Below are positions 28,690 to 39,700 of a stretch of 64,000 bases of DNA, one piece after another (within the stretch, counting starts at the first letter, position 1; each line of letters begins with the position of its first letter). This stretch comes from Parvibacter caecicola (lineage in GTDB: Bacteria; Actinomycetota; Coriobacteriia; Coriobacteriales; Eggerthellaceae): positions 186,001 through 250,000 of the forward strand of contig NZ_QIBY01000001.1 of assembly GCF_003725335.1 (NCBI RefSeq), read 5' to 3'. The notes under the pieces are model-generated. The model saw only the letters and a program-made list of their open reading frames with translations. It was not told where the DNA came from and made no database searches. Position numbers and translations under genes: made by a program.

Positions 28690-30306
28690 CTACATTCCGT
28701 CCCACCAGTACATGATGTCGGAGAAGTCGCCGGCGGCGAGGTTCTCCGACGGGATGAAGAAGTACATGCGGCCGCCGTCGCCCACCTCGATGTAGCGGCC
28801 GTGGTCGGAGGAGAGCTGGAAGAGCAGGGCGTCGTAGCGGCGGTAGCGCTCCTCCCAGGAGCGGCGGTCGTCGGCCTGCACGAAGGAGGGGTAGCCGCCC
28901 ACCTGCACCGCGGGCGGGTCGCCCGCCTCCTCCCCGGCCTGGATGGCGAGCTCCAGCGGGAGCGACCGGTCCGAGGCGTAGCGGTCGACGTCCTGCGTGC
29001 CGGACACCGGCAGGCCCGGATGAGCGGCGTTCCACAGCCCCGCGAAGGCGGACTGGACGCGGGCGTCGAAGTCTTCGGGGCGCGAGGGGAACGGGCCGCC
29101 AAAGCGCACGGCCCAAGGCCCCTCGCCCCATCCCAGGCCGTCCTCCGCCTCCTCCGGCGCCGCCCTCAGGGCCGCGCCCTCGGGGTCGGGGGCCCAGAGG
29201 GCCCGGAAGCCCGCCTGGGCCGCCATGTCGGAGGGGTCGAGCCCGAACTCCGGCTCCTCCCCCACGAACAGGCGCAACAGCCCCTTTTCCGGGAAGCCGG
29301 GCAGCGGCGGCAGGTCGGCCATGTCCAGCTGCGCCAGGAAGCAGAGGGGCTCGCCGCCGGGGCCTTCCGGCCACTCCTCCCCCGGCAGCATGGCTGGCGA
29401 GCCGCACACGCGCGAGCCGAGCGCCCCGCAGGGGCCGCCCGAGAGCTCGCCCGCCGCGGCGGGCAGGGCGGGCAGAGAGGCCAGCGCCTCCTCCCGCACC
29501 GCCCGGATCTCGTCGTCAAGCGCCGGCCCGTCGTAAGGGGCGGCCCCGGGCTTTGCCCCGGACGGGGCCGCGGGCTCCACGGCCGCATGCTCCGCAGCTG
29601 CGGGCCCCCCGGCCGCGGAGGGCGCCGGCGCGGCCGGCGGCTCCTCAAGCGGCACCAGCTTCTGGCCGAACGCGTCGGGGTTCTCCCGCGGAAGGCAGGC
29701 CTTGCCCCGCTTTCCGCTGTTCACGTAGTAGTCGCCCACCTCTAAAAAACCCCAGAACCTGATTGAGCCCGGAGGGCATTCGGAGTCCCAGGCCAAGACG
29801 AACTGGAACCCTTCCAGGCCGGCCGCCATCACCTTCTCGACAAACTCGTCGGTGCAGAAGCAATAGCCTATCTCCAGGCCCCGTATCTTGAAGATGGGGG
29901 CGGTTACCCTGTCCGGAACGAAGTCGAACGAATTGACCTTTTTGATGGCACGGCTCTTGGGGTCGTCGAACAGGTAGCTGACGTCCGCCAGCGGGCCCAG
30001 GCAGTCCAGCACGACAATGGGGTTCACGAGCCACGCCCCTCCCCCCACGTCAACCCGAACGAACTGGACATAGGGCGCTATCAGGCTTTCCAGGGCGCCG
30101 AAGGCCTTGTCGCTGATGACCGGCGCGCCAGGCTTGAACCAATGAAGGTCCTTTTTGAAGGGCTTCTTTTCTACAAGCCAACAGAAAATAGATGTGTCTT
30201 CGATCTTCGCACCGCGCAATAGCCCGATTATCTCGCTCGGCGACCCCTCGTCCCACCACACCTCGTCCTTGTTGCTGGGCGCGGGCTTGATTTTCCATAC
30301 CCTCAT
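28690..30306 (-). CDS. Imm11-DUF1963 fusion immunity protein, second copy
   Basis: A 538-residue protein of two domains. Residues 1-190 match the Imm11 (DUF1629) immunity family: MRVWKI start, VISDKAFGALESL, WLVNPIVVLDCL, and the end AGLEGFQFVLAWD. A Pro/Ala-rich linker (about 215-260) leads to a DUF1963 (YwqG-like) domain: GSPAMLPGEEWPEGPGGEPL, CFLAQLDMADLPPLPG, LLRLFVG, and an ending YFFIPSENLAAGDFSDIMYW. Both families accompany polymorphic toxins. It is a paralogue of the protein at 32124 with a nearly identical central block. It lies three genes downstream of the Rhs toxin, so it is probably an extra or orphan immunity protein. Confidence 0.8.
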   Translation of the reverse strand: MRVWKIKPAPSNKDEVWWDEGSPSEIIGLLRGAKIEDTSIFCWLVEKKPFKKDLHWFKPGAPVISDKAFGALESLIAPYVQFVRVDVGGGAWLVNPIVVLDCLGPLADVSYLFDDPKSRAIKKVNSFDFVPDRVTAPIFKIRGLEIGYCFCTDEFVEKVMAAGLEGFQFVLAWDSECPPGSIRFWGFLEVGDYYVNSGKRGKACLPRENPDAFGQKLVPLEEPPAAPAPSAAGGPAAAEHAAVEPAAPSGAKPGAAPYDGPALDDEIRAVREEALASLPALPAAAGELSGGPCGALGSRVCGSPAMLPGEEWPEGPGGEPLCFLAQLDMADLPPLPGFPEKGLLRLFVGEEPEFGLDPSDMAAQAGFRALWAPDPEGAALRAAPEEAEDGLGWGEGPWAVRFGGPFPSRPEDFDARVQSAFAGLWNAAHPGLPVSGTQDVDRYASDRSLPLELAIQAGEEAGDPPAVQVGGYPSFVQADDRRSWEERYRRYDALLFQLSSDHGRYIEVGDGGRMYFFIPSENLAAGDFSDIMYWWDGM

Positions 30307-30434
30307 TTTTTTCTCCAGATCCAGTCATCTTCTTCGGAAAGCAATCCCTTATTCGTACCAGCCAGCTCTGGCAGCATTTCGCGCAGTCGCCCCCATCACG
30401 GCGCCCGCGCCTTGCCGCCAGGAGACAGGCACCG

Positions 30435-30818
30435 CTAAGGCTGAGCGATCACCTTCTCGACCTTGAACCGCCCGTCCTCGAAAACGCAGATCACTTCGAC
30501 TATGTCGTAGTTCTTACGGACCATGCCATCGTCAAATACAACTCTGTAGAACCCAATCTTCATCGAGCCTCCCCCGGGCCACACAAGGGAGGACTTCCTT
30601 ATCAGATCCTCCTTTGCATGAAGAGAACCCTCCTCGCCAAGCTTGAAGGGACGAAAATACTCAATAGCCGACTGCTTCTCCAAAGTGGCCCGTGGGGCTA
30701 GCGTCGTCGTCTCAATGATTTCATCGTATACGGGCGCTAGAGCAAACCATGATACCCCCAGATAAGCAGCAGCAGCCAAAAGCAAAGCAACAAAAGCAAT
30801 CAGAACCTTCTTTATCAT
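30435..30818 (-). CDS. Small membrane-anchored protein in the toxin island
   Basis: 127 residues, unrecognised. Residues 4-27 form one hydrophobic segment (VLIAFVALLLAAAAYLGVSW), which could be a signal anchor; the rest is a soluble domain ending in FEDGRFKVEKVIAQP. AAGGATG precedes the ATG. Its place between immunity genes suggests an immunity or accessory role acting outside or at the membrane; this is inference from position only. Confidence 0.6.
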   Translation of the reverse strand: MIKKVLIAFVALLLAAAAYLGVSWFALAPVYDEIIETTTLAPRATLEKQSAIEYFRPFKLGEEGSLHAKEDLIRKSSLVWPGGGSMKIGFYRVVFDDGMVRKNYDIVEVICVFEDGRFKVEKVIAQP

Positions 30819-30856
30819 TGCTCATCCTTCAATCTCAACATGCGAGGCACCGGCCA

Positions 30857-31975
30857 TTAGCTCACAGTCACTTTAACGGCCCTCGCATCCTCCCCCGCCC
30901 CCTCGAAGCCAACCGAAACGCCAAGGGCCGGCGACGAGACGAGCCCGGGCTCATCGATCGGGTCGTCGCCCTCGGCCACGAGCAAGGCGCGCACCTCCCG
31001 CCGGGAGAGGCCGATCAGCTCGGCGCCCCTGAGCCGAGGATGGGACCCCGCCCCGAAGACGATCGACGTGCATTTTTGGTTGTCGTCGAAACCGAGCTCT
31101 ACGCCTTCGTACACCTGCCGACGAACCAAGCCATTCACTGACGCCTCTTCGACCGCCAGGGCTCCAACCCTTCTCCCTGCAATGCAGGAGGGCATCCCCA
31201 GCCTTATCGCCCCGGCCCTCTCCCTGGGAACTATCTCGTAGAAACGGAACCCCGGGCAATCGAAAGAGGGGTCCCATGCGAACCCGAAGCCATCCTCCGA
31301 CGTGATCGACAGCGCCTCCCCCGTCCACGCCATGGACTTCGCGTAGCTGTTCCTAACATGGACCATCTCCGGCCCGGTTTCGGCCATCAGGAACCTGCCC
31401 ATCATCTGACCGCCCTTGCCGAACACGTAAAGCCACACCAAGAGCCGCTCGGTATTGCTGTCCGCAATCGCGCTGGCCTTCAGTTTGGAGGCAGACCTCT
31501 TCTCGTTGACCACCCAGATGCTCTGGTACCCAACTTCCCTGACGATGGCGCAGGCCTTCCTGGGGGATGCGACGGGGACGATGCCGTTCGCCTCCAGAAC
31601 ATCAAGGCCGGCCTCGACGATGTCGACAATGACCTTCTTTTTCTGGTAGTCATCGAGGTCATAGAATCCGGAGAGATCCCACGGGATGCTCACCTGGCAG
31701 TAGCCGTCGTAGCACGAGACGGAGGTTTCCTCGGAGTAGCTGTCGCAGCTAATCGTAAGGAGGTGGAACCTGTCGTTTCTCACAGGGGCCATGAGCCTTT
31801 GGATCATGCCGGTGACGCAAGTGGACATGATGTTGAACGGGCCTCTTTCCGTCGCGGCCTCACCGTACAGTTGCGCATCCGCCTCCGCCGGGTCCACGCC
31901 GTCCAGAAGAAGCCTCTTCCTCTTCTCCGGGTCCACCGTCCTGTCCCACACTACGTTAATCCATTTCCACAGCAT
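30857..31975 (-). CDS. Unrecognised 372-residue protein in the toxin island
   Basis: I do not recognise this protein. It begins MLWKWINVVWDRT, has no signal peptide or membrane segment, and is rich in beta-strand-like stretches (LLVWLYVFGKGG, RFYEIVPRE) with a few cysteines around residues 75-92. Codon use is close to that of its neighbours. AGGA lies seven bases before the ATG. It sits between two Imm11-DUF1963 genes downstream of the Rhs toxin, where immunity genes gained during toxin-tip exchange usually collect. It could be an immunity protein to a toxin tip no longer present. Confidence 0.6.
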   Translation of the reverse strand: MLWKWINVVWDRTVDPEKRKRLLLDGVDPAEADAQLYGEAATERGPFNIMSTCVTGMIQRLMAPVRNDRFHLLTISCDSYSEETSVSCYDGYCQVSIPWDLSGFYDLDDYQKKKVIVDIVEAGLDVLEANGIVPVASPRKACAIVREVGYQSIWVVNEKRSASKLKASAIADSNTERLLVWLYVFGKGGQMMGRFLMAETGPEMVHVRNSYAKSMAWTGEALSITSEDGFGFAWDPSFDCPGFRFYEIVPRERAGAIRLGMPSCIAGRRVGALAVEEASVNGLVRRQVYEGVELGFDDNQKCTSIVFGAGSHPRLRGAELIGLSRREVRALLVAEGDDPIDEPGLVSSPALGVSVGFEGAGEDARAVKVTVS

Positions 31976-32123
31976 CTTTATTCCTAAGGTCGTTCGTGCT
32001 TCTTCATAGAATTATCCCCTTTCCGGAGCGCTTTGGCATGCTGCCCCCCGATGACACCATGGCTGCGCGTTGTCGCTGCGGTATCAAACGCCATCTCAGC
32101 TCCCTGGCCCCGCATCATGGGCC

Positions 32124-33707
32124 CTAGCCGCAGTCCCACCAGTACATGATGTCGGAGAAGTCGCCGGCGGCGAGCTTTTCCGACGGGATGAGGAAGCACA
32201 TGCGGCCGCCGTCGCCTATGGCTATCCAGCGGTCCCAGTCGCAACTCAGCTGGAACAGCAACGTGTCGTACGGGCGGTAGCGCTCCTCCCAGTTGCGCCA
32301 ATCGTCCTGGCAGAAGACGGGGTAGCCTCCCACCTGCACCGCCGGCGGCCCGCCCGCCGACGCGCCCTCCCTGGAGGAGAGGTTCCACGTGAGGCCGGGG
32401 TCCGAGGCGTAGCGGTCGGCGTCGTCGTGCATCCGGCCCACCGGCAGGCCCGGATGGGCGGCGTTCCACAGCTTCGCGAAGGCGCCCTCGACACGAAAGT
32501 CCACGTCGTCGGGCCTGGACTCGAAGGGACCGGCGAATCGCATGGCCCAGGGGCCGTCGCCCCATCCCAGGCCGTCCTCCGCCTCCTCGGGGGCCGCTCG
32601 CAGGGCCGCGCCCTCGGGGTCGGGGGCCCAGAGGGCCCGGAAGCCCGCCTGGGCCGCCATGTCGGAGGGGTCGAGCCCGAACTCCGGCCCCTCGCCCACG
32701 AACAGGCGCAGCAGCCCCTTTTCCGGGAAGCCGGGCAGCGGCGGCAGGTCCGCCATGTCCAGCTGCGCCAGGAAGCACAGGGGCTCGCCGCCCGGCCCTT
32801 CCGGCCACTCCTCCCCCGGCAGCATGGCGGGCGAGCCGCACACGCGCGAGCCGAGCGCCCCGCAGGGGCCGCCCGAGAGCTCGCCCGCCGCGGCCGGCAA
32901 GCCGGGCAGGGAGGCCAGCGCCTCCTCCCGCACCGCCCGGATGTCGTCGTCAAGCGCCGGCCCGTCGTAAGGGGCGGGCTCGGGCCCTTCCGCGGAAGGG
33001 CCCGATGGCTCTATTCGCTCGGCGGCCGAAGCCGTCGGCTTCCTCAACGGCACAAGTTCTTGACCGAACGCTTCGGGGTTCTCGCGCGGCAGGCAGGCCT
33101 TGCCCCTCTTGCCGCTTTCAATATAGAAATCCCCGATGGGAACAATCCGTTCGAACTTGATAAGCCCACGTGGGGCGCTTGAGTCGAAGACAAGGCTGAA
33201 GTAAAAGCCCTTGAGCCCGGCCTCGATGACCCTTGACACAATGAGGTCGGTGCAAAAGCACCCCTTGGTCTCGATGCCCTTGATTTTGAAAAGCGACGCC
33301 CCCGACACCAATGTCTCGTCTAGCTCGTATTGCCGCACGTACCTGATCCACGTGAACCCCCGATCCGAATCGGCCACAATGTCCGATTCGGAGGTCAGGC
33401 AATCTATCACGGTAGTCACATTCACCAGCCAAGCTACTTGGCCATCGAGGTCCAGCTTGATGCATTGCGCGGACTCCTCAATGCAGCCGGCAAGCACCGA
33501 GTGCGCTTTGTCGCTCACGATCAACGCCGCCGGGTCGTAGGTGTACAGGTCGTTTCTTAGTTTTCTCCTCCTCTCCAAGGGAATGTCGTTGCCGCATTTC
33601 TCCAACCGGTTCCCGTCAAACTCCGGCATCGAGCCATACGGCGCTCCCTCGCTGCGAAGCAGCAGATCCTTGTTTGATTTGCTCGCGTCAATCCGCCATA
33701 CCCTCAT
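32124..33707 (-). CDS. Imm11-DUF1963 fusion immunity protein, cognate of the Rhs toxin
   Basis: 527 residues. The N-terminal Imm11-type domain starts MRVWRIDASKSNKD and contains ALIVSDKAHSVLAG, AWLVNVTTVIDCL and AGLKGFYFSLVFDS. After a linker (about 210-245) comes a DUF1963 domain with GSPAMLPGEEWPEGPGGEPL and FLAQLDMADLPPLPGFPEKG. Its ATG overlaps the TGA of the Rhs gene (ATGA), so translation is coupled, as expected for the immunity protein of the AHH nuclease tip. It probably binds the toxin in the cytoplasm; no signal peptide is present. The 5' third is less GC-rich than the rest. Confidence 0.82.
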   Translation of the reverse strand: MRVWRIDASKSNKDLLLRSEGAPYGSMPEFDGNRLEKCGNDIPLERRRKLRNDLYTYDPAALIVSDKAHSVLAGCIEESAQCIKLDLDGQVAWLVNVTTVIDCLTSESDIVADSDRGFTWIRYVRQYELDETLVSGASLFKIKGIETKGCFCTDLIVSRVIEAGLKGFYFSLVFDSSAPRGLIKFERIVPIGDFYIESGKRGKACLPRENPEAFGQELVPLRKPTASAAERIEPSGPSAEGPEPAPYDGPALDDDIRAVREEALASLPGLPAAAGELSGGPCGALGSRVCGSPAMLPGEEWPEGPGGEPLCFLAQLDMADLPPLPGFPEKGLLRLFVGEGPEFGLDPSDMAAQAGFRALWAPDPEGAALRAAPEEAEDGLGWGDGPWAMRFAGPFESRPDDVDFRVEGAFAKLWNAAHPGLPVGRMHDDADRYASDPGLTWNLSSREGASAGGPPAVQVGGYPVFCQDDWRNWEERYRPYDTLLFQLSCDWDRWIAIGDGGRMCFLIPSEKLAAGDFSDIMYWWDCG

Positions 33708-36700
33708 TGCTCTCCTCCCTTGTATTTTCCGCTTTCTAGGTCGTATCTAATTCTCCGAAGCTCCGCAATGATAGAGTCTTTTTTGTCGTTAAAATTTTTT
33801 CCGCGTTTCTCCGCCTTCATAAGCCGCTCCTGTACATCCCTGTAATAATAGTCAGTGTGGACCGACGGATGATAACTTGCTAAAAGCCCAGCATCCTTGT
33901 ACGGAAGAAACACTCCGTTTGATGCGGAATTGATTCCGATATGATACTTTTCTAGCAGCTTTCGAGATTCCGCAGCTCGCGCATCGGCGCCCGCCACAAT
34001 ATGGTGTGCTGCGTTTGCGTATTTTGGCGGCTGAATGCCGGCCTTCTTCAAAGCCGTGCGCAATACTCCCGAGTCAGCAACTTCTCCAGGCAGAAAACCA
34101 TCGTCTAAATCGCCAACCCTATCAGCCGTTAGAATGGAGTCAAAGGCCTCGTCAGCGCCCTTTGCAACTTCATCGGCAGTATGATTCGAGTTTTTAATTA
34201 AGCCCCCAACGGCATCAACAACGTCATCGCCGTACTTGGCCCCTAGTCGACCAATCTGAGCCGAATCTCCGGCAAATGGAATGGTGGCGCCAAGGGACAA
34301 AACCCCTTCGAAGTCATTTCGCTCAGCGAAGTAAATCAATGCGTTAATCAAATCGGGACCCGACCCAATAGCAGGAGGTATCCCCAGCAGATCAAGGACG
34401 GTATGGGTTACGTTCAGCGCGATCTTGACCGGTTCGGGCGTCTGCGCCCCGATGTGCTTCATATCCTTACTGCAGTAGTTCCCGCGGATCTTCTGGGCCT
34501 GAGACTGGCTGTAGCTCACCACATGGGGGAACAGGCTGCCGGACCTGGCACCGCCCCACAGCGATTTTGAGGACGAAGAAGACGAAACCTTCTTCTGGCT
34601 ACCGGATTTCGGCGTCAAAGAGACATGCGTGACGAGCCCCGGCATTTCAGTGCGAAAAGCTTGGGATGCTTTCGGGGTCCCAGACGATACTCGTGCCGCC
34701 CGCGCCGCCACCCCACTCCACAGGGGGAGCTTGGACATGCTGAGCGCAAGATTGTTCATCCCCGTGCTCAGCGGCGACTTTCGGTGCTTCAGGGCAAGTT
34801 TGGTGTTGAGCTTCTGCGTCTTACCCTTGGCGGAGTTGTTCTTCAGCCAGCTGTTTCGCTGTTTCTGGCTGGAGAAGCGCTCGTGGCCGGTGGGGTCGCT
34901 GTAGGTTACGGGGTTGCCGGCGCAGTAGGCGTAGCGGTTCAGGGTGGCGGGGTCGGAAGCGTCGCCCAGGTACGTGTCGGCCGTGGGGAACGCCGCCTGG
35001 GCCGCGTCGTAGAAGCGGGCGCGCAGGTACTGGAGGGCCGTGCCGCCGCCCACGTGCTCTTGGGAGTTGTAGCCGAAGAAGGGCAGCTCGCCCGCGCCGG
35101 AGGCTTCGCCCCAGGGGCTGTAGGCGTAGGCGGAGGCAACTTCGCCCCCGGCGAGCAGGGCGGCCACTGAGCCGCGGCCATCATCCAGGTAGTAAGAGGC
35201 GCCGGTGCCGGTGAGCGCCGTTTCGGTAAGGGCGTCCTCGGCCAAGCCGTACGGGCTGGCAGCGGCTGAGGCGCCATCGGCATTCGCGGCGCCGGGGGCG
35301 ATTTGCGGCAGCGCATTGGACGGGAGGGAGGACAGCAGCGCCTGGCCCTCGCCGTAGAGGAGGTTTTGGGAAGCGCCGGTGGCGCTTGACGAGCGCCAGA
35401 GGGCCTTCGAGGTGTCCCCCAGGGCGGACGCCGTGGCGTACTCCGCCAGCTCCCAGCGCTCCTGCACGTAGGGGTTCTCCACCGGCACGGGGGCGCCGGC
35501 CTGCGGCGGCGCGTTCGCGGCCGCGCCGCCTTCGAGGGCCTTGCGGGTTGCCGCCACATCGCTGGCAAGCGTCACCTGCCCTGCCACTTGGGCCACCTCC
35601 ACTGGAGTGAGGCCCGCTTGGGGCAGCAGGGCCGCGAGGGCGCCCGGCGATGAGGCGGCGGGGTTGCCTTTGTTGTCCTTCGGTAAATGGGTGTTGTTTT
35701 CGTCGCCGCCAGGGGGCAATAGCGCCGTGAGGGCCCGCACCATGGCGGCGGGGTTGGGGGCCAGCAGCAATGCCAACGGCCAGGGCGCGCGATTCGGCCC
35801 GGCGGTCTCGGACACGGGGGCGGCGTCACTGCGGCTGGCGATGTTCGCGGTGGCTGCTATGGCACTGGAGAGCCCAGCACCCATCGGTGCTGCGGCTGAG
35901 GCAGAGATGAATCTCTGCCCTACGATGGATATCGGAACTTCATGCGCATCTGGCGCGGGCCGCTGGCCCGCGGTAGCCGCCTCGGCCGTACCGGCCGGAG
36001 CGCCCTCGGTGAGAACCACTTCCACTTCGTCGGTGTGGTAGAGGGAGGCCTGGCCCACCTTGTTGCCATCGCCGTCCCACACGGCGGCGAACAGCACGCG
36101 GCCGCCCTCGCGCACAGCGGCCAGCCGGCCTTCGGCGCCGTAGCTGAAGGTGCGCTCCTGGCCGCCTTCTTCTTGGGCGGAAACCAGGCGCCCGGCACGG
36201 TCGTAGGAATAGGAGGCCGCGCCGTCAGCGCCGCTCTTGGCCACCAGGCGGTTGGCCTCGTCGTAGGCGAAAAGGATCTGCCCCGGGTTCTCCCCCGCCG
36301 TGCGGGCGATGGCGGTGCGGTTGCCGGCGGCGTCCCAGCTGTAGGCCTCGCGCACCAGCAGCTGCTCATTTCCGTCGCGCTCCTCGAACGAGGTCAGCTT
36401 GCCGGTTTCGTCGTAGGCGTAGGCGCGGCTGCGCAGCCGGGAGGTGCCGTCCGGCTGGACCACGGAAGACCGCTCGGCCACCGGGTTGCCGTCGGCGTCG
36501 TAGGAGTAGGCGAAAGCGGCCAAGGGCTGCCCGCCGGCGCCTTCGGTGACCGCTTCCGTCACCTGGCCCAGCGCGTCGTAGGCCCAGCGGGTAACCGTGC
36601 CGTCGGGGCGCGTCAGGCGCACCGGACGGCCCTCCTCGTCGTATTCGTAGAGATAGGCGCCGTCGGCCGCATCCGCCCGCGCAAGCTGCCCCGCCTCGTT

Positions 36701-39700
36701 GTAAGAATAGCGCACCTTCGTGCCGTCGGGGTATTCCAGCACCGCCAGGCGGCCAGCTTCGTCCCGCTCATAGCCGATGCGCCGTCCGGCGGCGTCGGTT
36801 TCCGCGACAAGGCGCCCCAGCTGGTCGTATTCGCGCCCGGCTTCGCCCACGGAGTCGCTGCGGACGGAGAAGCCCTGCCCGGCGCCCTCGTAGCTATACG
36901 TCACAGGTGCGTATTCGGTGCCGGGGTAGCTCTTCTCCACCAGGCGGTCCAGCTCGTCCCAGCGGTACGCGGTCACGTTGCCGGCGCCGTCCACCATGGC
37001 GCTCACGCGGCCCGCCGGGTCCAGCTGCAACTGCTCCGCGGTGCCGTCGGGGCCCTCCACCGAGGTGAGGCCGCCCTCGGCATCGCGGCCGTAGCGGGTG
37101 GTGCGCCCCAGGGCGTCGGTAACCTGGGAAAGGCGCCCTTCGGCATCGTAGCCGTACGAGGTTTCAGCCCCCTGCGCGTCGGTGACGGAGGTGAGGTTTC
37201 CCAGGGCGTCGTAGCCGTAAAGCGTTTCGGCGCCGGTGGGGCCCAGGGCTTTGGTTATTCGCCCCATGGGGTCGTATTCGGCGCGGGACACGTTGCCCAG
37301 GGCGTCCGTCACTGCCGCCAAATTGCCGGCGGCGTCCCAGGTGAAGGCGGTTACGGCGCCTGTGGGAGAGGTTTCGGCCACGGGGCGGCCGTCCTTGTCC
37401 CACTCCCATGCGGTGCGGTTGCCCAGGGCGTCGGTGCTGGCCACCGGGTTGCCGGCGGCGTCGTATTCCCAGATGCGGGCCCCTTCCGGCCCTGCCTGTG
37501 CCAGCAGTTCGCCGGTGGCGCTCCAGGTGTAGGTAGTGCGCTCGCCCGCGGCCCCCGCCGCTTCCAAAAGGTTGCCCGCCGCGTCCCAGCGGTAGGTTTC
37601 CCGCGCCCCGAGGGCGCTCACGTAGGCCGTCAGGTTGCCGGCGGCGTCCCATTCCCATTGCTCGCTGTTGCCCAGCGCGTCGGTGGCGGACGTCAGGTTG
37701 CCGGCGGCGTCGTAGGCCCAGCTGCCGCCGCGCCCCAGGTTGTCCGTGGCGGAAACCAAGTTGTCGGCGTCGTCCCAGGCTAGCTGGGTCACCAACCCCC
37801 GCGGAGAGGTTACCTGCACCGTACGGCCGGCGGCGTCCGAAAGGTATTCCCACGTTGCGCCGGTGCGGTCGGTGCGGGAAGTCAGCTGGTCGCGGTAGCC
37901 GTAGCTGTAGGTTGCGCTGTTGCCGGCGGCGTCCGTTTCCGCAGTCACGTTTCCCGCCGCATCGTAGCTGTAGGAAGTGCGGGCGCCGGAAAGGTCGGTG
38001 GCGGCGGCGAGGCGGCCGAGGGCGTCCCATTCCCAGGTTTCCCGGTTGCCCAAGGGGTTAGTGTGGGCCACCGGCAGGCCCTGGGCGCCCCACTCCCATG
38101 TTTCCTGGGCCCCTTCGGCGCTGACCGCCTGCACCAGCTGGCCCAGTAGGTCGTAGCCGTAGGTGGTCTGGTTGCCCAGCGGGTCGGTTTCCCCCAGCAG
38201 GTTGCCGGCGGCGTCCCACTGGTAGGCGGTGCGCGCGCCCTGCGCGTCCACGACGGTCGCCAAGTTCCCCAGCGGGTCCCATTCGTAGCGCTCTTGGTTG
38301 CCCAAGGGGTCCGTAAAGGCGGCAAGGTTGCCGGCGCCGTCGTAGGCGAACAGCTCAAGCGCCCCGTCCACTTCCCTCAGCTGCGAGATCATCTGGCCGC
38401 GGGCGTCGTAAGCGTAGGCCCAGGCGCCGCCCCGTTGGTCGGTGTAGCGGACCAGGTTGCCCATAGCGTCCCATTGCCACTGCTGCACCGCCCCGCCCGG
38501 CGCCTCCACCTCGCATAGGTTGCCCCACTCGTCGTAACGGCACAGCCACTGGCGCCCCAGGGCGTCGGTTGAGGCCAGAACCCGCCCCTCCCCGTCGTAG
38601 GCGGCCGTAAGCAGCGGGCCCTCCTCGTCGGAGGCGGCCGCAAGGCGCCCCATGGCGTCGTATTCGAGCATGGTGGTGCGGCCCAGCGCGTCGGTGGCGG
38701 AAACGGCGTTGCCGCAGGGATCGTAGCCCCAGGCCTCCGTCGTGCCGTCGGGATGGGCGGCCTCCACCTGGTTGCCGGCCGCATCGTAGCTGTAGCGGGT
38801 TTCGTTGCCCAGCGCGTCGGTGACGGCCACCATGCGGCCTGCGGCGTCGTAGGCGGCAGAACGGCTGTTGCCCAGCGCGTCGGTGATTTGCACGGGGCGG
38901 CCGGCGGCGTCGTAGGCCACAGCAGTGCGGGCGCCGTTGGGAGCGGTCACAGCGATGAGGTTCCCGGCGGCGTCCCACTGGTAAACGGTGCGGTTGCCGG
39001 CGGCATCGGTGGCGGCCACCAGGTTGCCCAGCCGGTCGTACTCGTAGCCGGAGCGCTGGCCCAGGCCGTCCTCCTCCCACACCTGCCGGCCGCAACGGTC
39101 GAAGCCCCAGCGCCCCACCGGACCCGCATCGTCGTCGGCGGCGGTCAGCTGGCCGGCGGCGCTCCACTGGTAGGCGGTGCGGTTGCCGTTGGGGGCCACG
39201 GATTCGGCCAAATTGCCGGCGGCATCCCACCAGAAGGCCCAAACGGCCCCTTCCCGGTCCACCTTCGCCAAGCGCCCCGCCGCCGTCCACGTGTAGGCGG
39301 TGCGGGCGCCGGCACCGTCGGTGGAGGCCAGCAGCGTGCCGCCCGGCCCCCATTCGGCCGCCTCTTCCGAGCCGTCGGCGCTCACCTCCCGCAGCACCTG
39401 CCCCAGGGCCCCCGCTTCCCGCAAGGTGACGTTGCCCATGGGGTCGGTTTCCGCCACGGCCACATCGAAATCCGCATCCCATTGCGCAGTGGAGCGGTTG
39501 CCTAGAGGATCGGTTACGGCGACGGCGCGCCCCTTTGCGTCGTACTCGTAGGAAGTGCGGTTGCCCAGGGCGTCCTCTTCCCAGGCTACGCGGCCGCGGC
39601 TGTCGCGGCCGTAGCGCACCGTGGCACCGGCAGCGTCGGTTTCCGCCACCACGTTGCCGCAGCCGTCGTAGGCCCAACGGGAAGTGTTGCCAGCGGCGTC

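Noticed and set aside
35942-37783. Long plus-strand open frame opposite the Rhs gene, and similar long antisense frames opposite valS, thrS, tig and mfd
   Set aside because: High-GC shadows of real genes: composition is atypical (Gly, His and Arg rich), there are no ribosome-binding sites and no family similarity.
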